59,799 bases of DNA from Myxococcales bacterium (GTDB lineage Bacteria > Myxococcota_A > Polyangia > Palsa-1104 > JAEUJZ01): assembly GCA_016794465.1 (NCBI GenBank), contig JAEUKA010000027.1, positions 1 through 59,799 of the forward strand, in the 5' to 3' direction. A program made the position numbers and the translations under genes. Below the pieces are notes generated by a model. It had not been told where the DNA came from, searched no databases, and saw only the letters and a program-made list of their open reading frames with translations. Below, piece by piece: positions 59,355 to 59,799 of this stretch (position 1 is the first letter of the stretch; every line of letters starts with the position of its first letter).

Positions 59355-59799
59355 TCAGACGGATCTGGGGGTTAGCAGGGCCTCGGCGGACTCGGTGGTG
59401 CTGGCTTGGGCGAGCCAGTGGGACAGCAGCTTGGCGTCGGTGGTGGCCAGGATCTTCGCTTGCAGCCGCTTGCCCACCGCCAGGCCGCGCGCGCTCAGCA
59501 CCGTCAAGATCGCCTGCGCCAGCCCGAGTGCTACGCCTTCCTCGCGGCCTTTGGCCAGCCCGCGCTTTTCTCCGAGTGCTACGCCTTCCTTACGGCCTTT
59601 GGCCAGCCCGCGCTTTTCGCCTTCCTTACGACCTTTGGCCAGCCCGCGCTTTTCGCCCCGCTCTTCGCCCTGCTTTTCGGCCAATGACAGGCCGCCTCGA
59701 AAATCCTGCTCGGCGATCTTTTCGCGGTCGTACGCTTGCCACTCGTCGTCGCTCAGGTTCGCCTTTCGTGTCACTTCCAGCGCCTCGGCATACGGGGCC
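59355..59799 (-). CDS. Rpn-family nuclease/transposase C-terminal part, partial at window end
   Basis: At least 148 codons, open to the right edge, so the gene start is outside the window. Upstream of the GTG at 59774 the frame continues as A-P-Y-A-E-A-L-E-V, typical just after the Rpn (PDDEXK) core. Then W-Q-A-Y-DREKIAEQD near the start and a series of 12-residue repeats E-K-R-G-L-A-K-G-R-K-E-G, seen at the end of many Rpn/DUF4351 proteins. The nuclease core itself is not in view. Such proteins promote recombination-like DNA exchange. Family call is moderate. Confidence 0.65.
   Translation of the reverse strand, partial: APYAEALEVTRKANLSDDEWQAYDREKIAEQDFRGGLSLAEKQGEERGEKRGLAKGRKEGEKRGLAKGRKEGVALGEKRGLAKGREEGVALGLAQAILTVLSARGLAVGKRLQAKILATTDAKLLSHWLAQASTTESAEALLTPRSV
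59548..59654. repeat. three copies of a 23-bp direct repeat
   Basis: CCTTTGGCCAGCCCGCGCTT followed by TTC starts at 59548, 59596 and 59632, with imperfect sequence between (spacing 48 and 36 bp, both multiples of 12). It encodes the E-K-R-G-L-A-K-G-R repeats of the minus-strand gene and is a hotspot for in-frame copy change. Confidence 0.8.

Overview
The window is high-GC chromosomal DNA from a Gram-negative bacterium, most likely a myxobacterium or relative (Myxococcota). Support: a subtilase with FG-GAP repeats and a MYXO-CTERM-like tail (Cys-x-Cys, hydrophobic stretch, Arg-rich end), a lipoprotein with a low-complexity D-M-A linker, a one-gene beta-propeller protein, a DHCR24-like sterol-reductase-type flavoprotein, a CHAT-nSTAND protein and several GTG starts. 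The placement is inference; there is no rRNA or other phylogenetic marker here, and I found no tRNA, rRNA or CRISPR array.

Left third (1-18.2 kb), accessory DNA. A decayed IS110-type transposase lies at the left edge. A compact five-gene operon follows (876-14315): a giant DEAD/DEAH helicase with a DUF1998/MZB tail, a SNF2/RapA-type helicase, a giant Eco57I/PglX-type adenine methyltransferase, an internally deleted DUF1016 (YhcG) protein and an HNH endonuclease. Junctions overlap or are 1-7 bp apart. It looks like a DISARM/Druantia-related anti-phage system with an unusual composition. Beyond it are a truncated J-domain/coiled-coil gene and a divergent pair of unrecognised genes (a coiled-coil protein with a 15-bp tandem repeat, and a zinc-finger/coiled-coil protein). 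They share an AT-rich control region with four ATCAAT boxes at exact 11-bp spacing.

Middle (18.2-39.3 kb). On the minus strand: a family 2 glycosyltransferase, the DHCR24-like flavoprotein behind a palindrome-rich control region, and a small membrane protein. On the plus strand: htpG, a small membrane protein, a DUF155/RMD1 membrane protein and a second glycosyltransferase. Then come a YegD-like Hsp70, a 5'-truncated beta-propeller gene, an XRE-EgtD-like fusion, the large secreted subtilase, glutamyl-Q tRNA(Asp) synthetase, an MFS transporter overlapping a TauD/TfdA-type dioxygenase, and a pair of lipoproteins (one a Cu/Zn superoxide dismutase).

Right third (38.4-59.8 kb). A LysR regulator is divergent from a BBE-type FAD oxidase that overlaps a PhlG-like (2,4-diacetylphloroglucinol/phloretin) hydrolase, suggesting a phenolic-ketone pathway. 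A CHAT-nSTAND protein follows 18 bp later. Next are an outer-membrane-protein/RluA/unknown operon, an orphan tandem ABC ATPase, and a minus-strand cluster of Fis-type HTH, tryptophan 2,3-dioxygenase, kynureninase and lysA. The end holds a coiled-coil membrane-anchored protein, a three-gene acyltransferase/methyltransferase/MFS operon, a 1-pyrroline-5-carboxylate dehydrogenase (pruA) and the repeat-rich tail of an Rpn-family protein that runs off the window.
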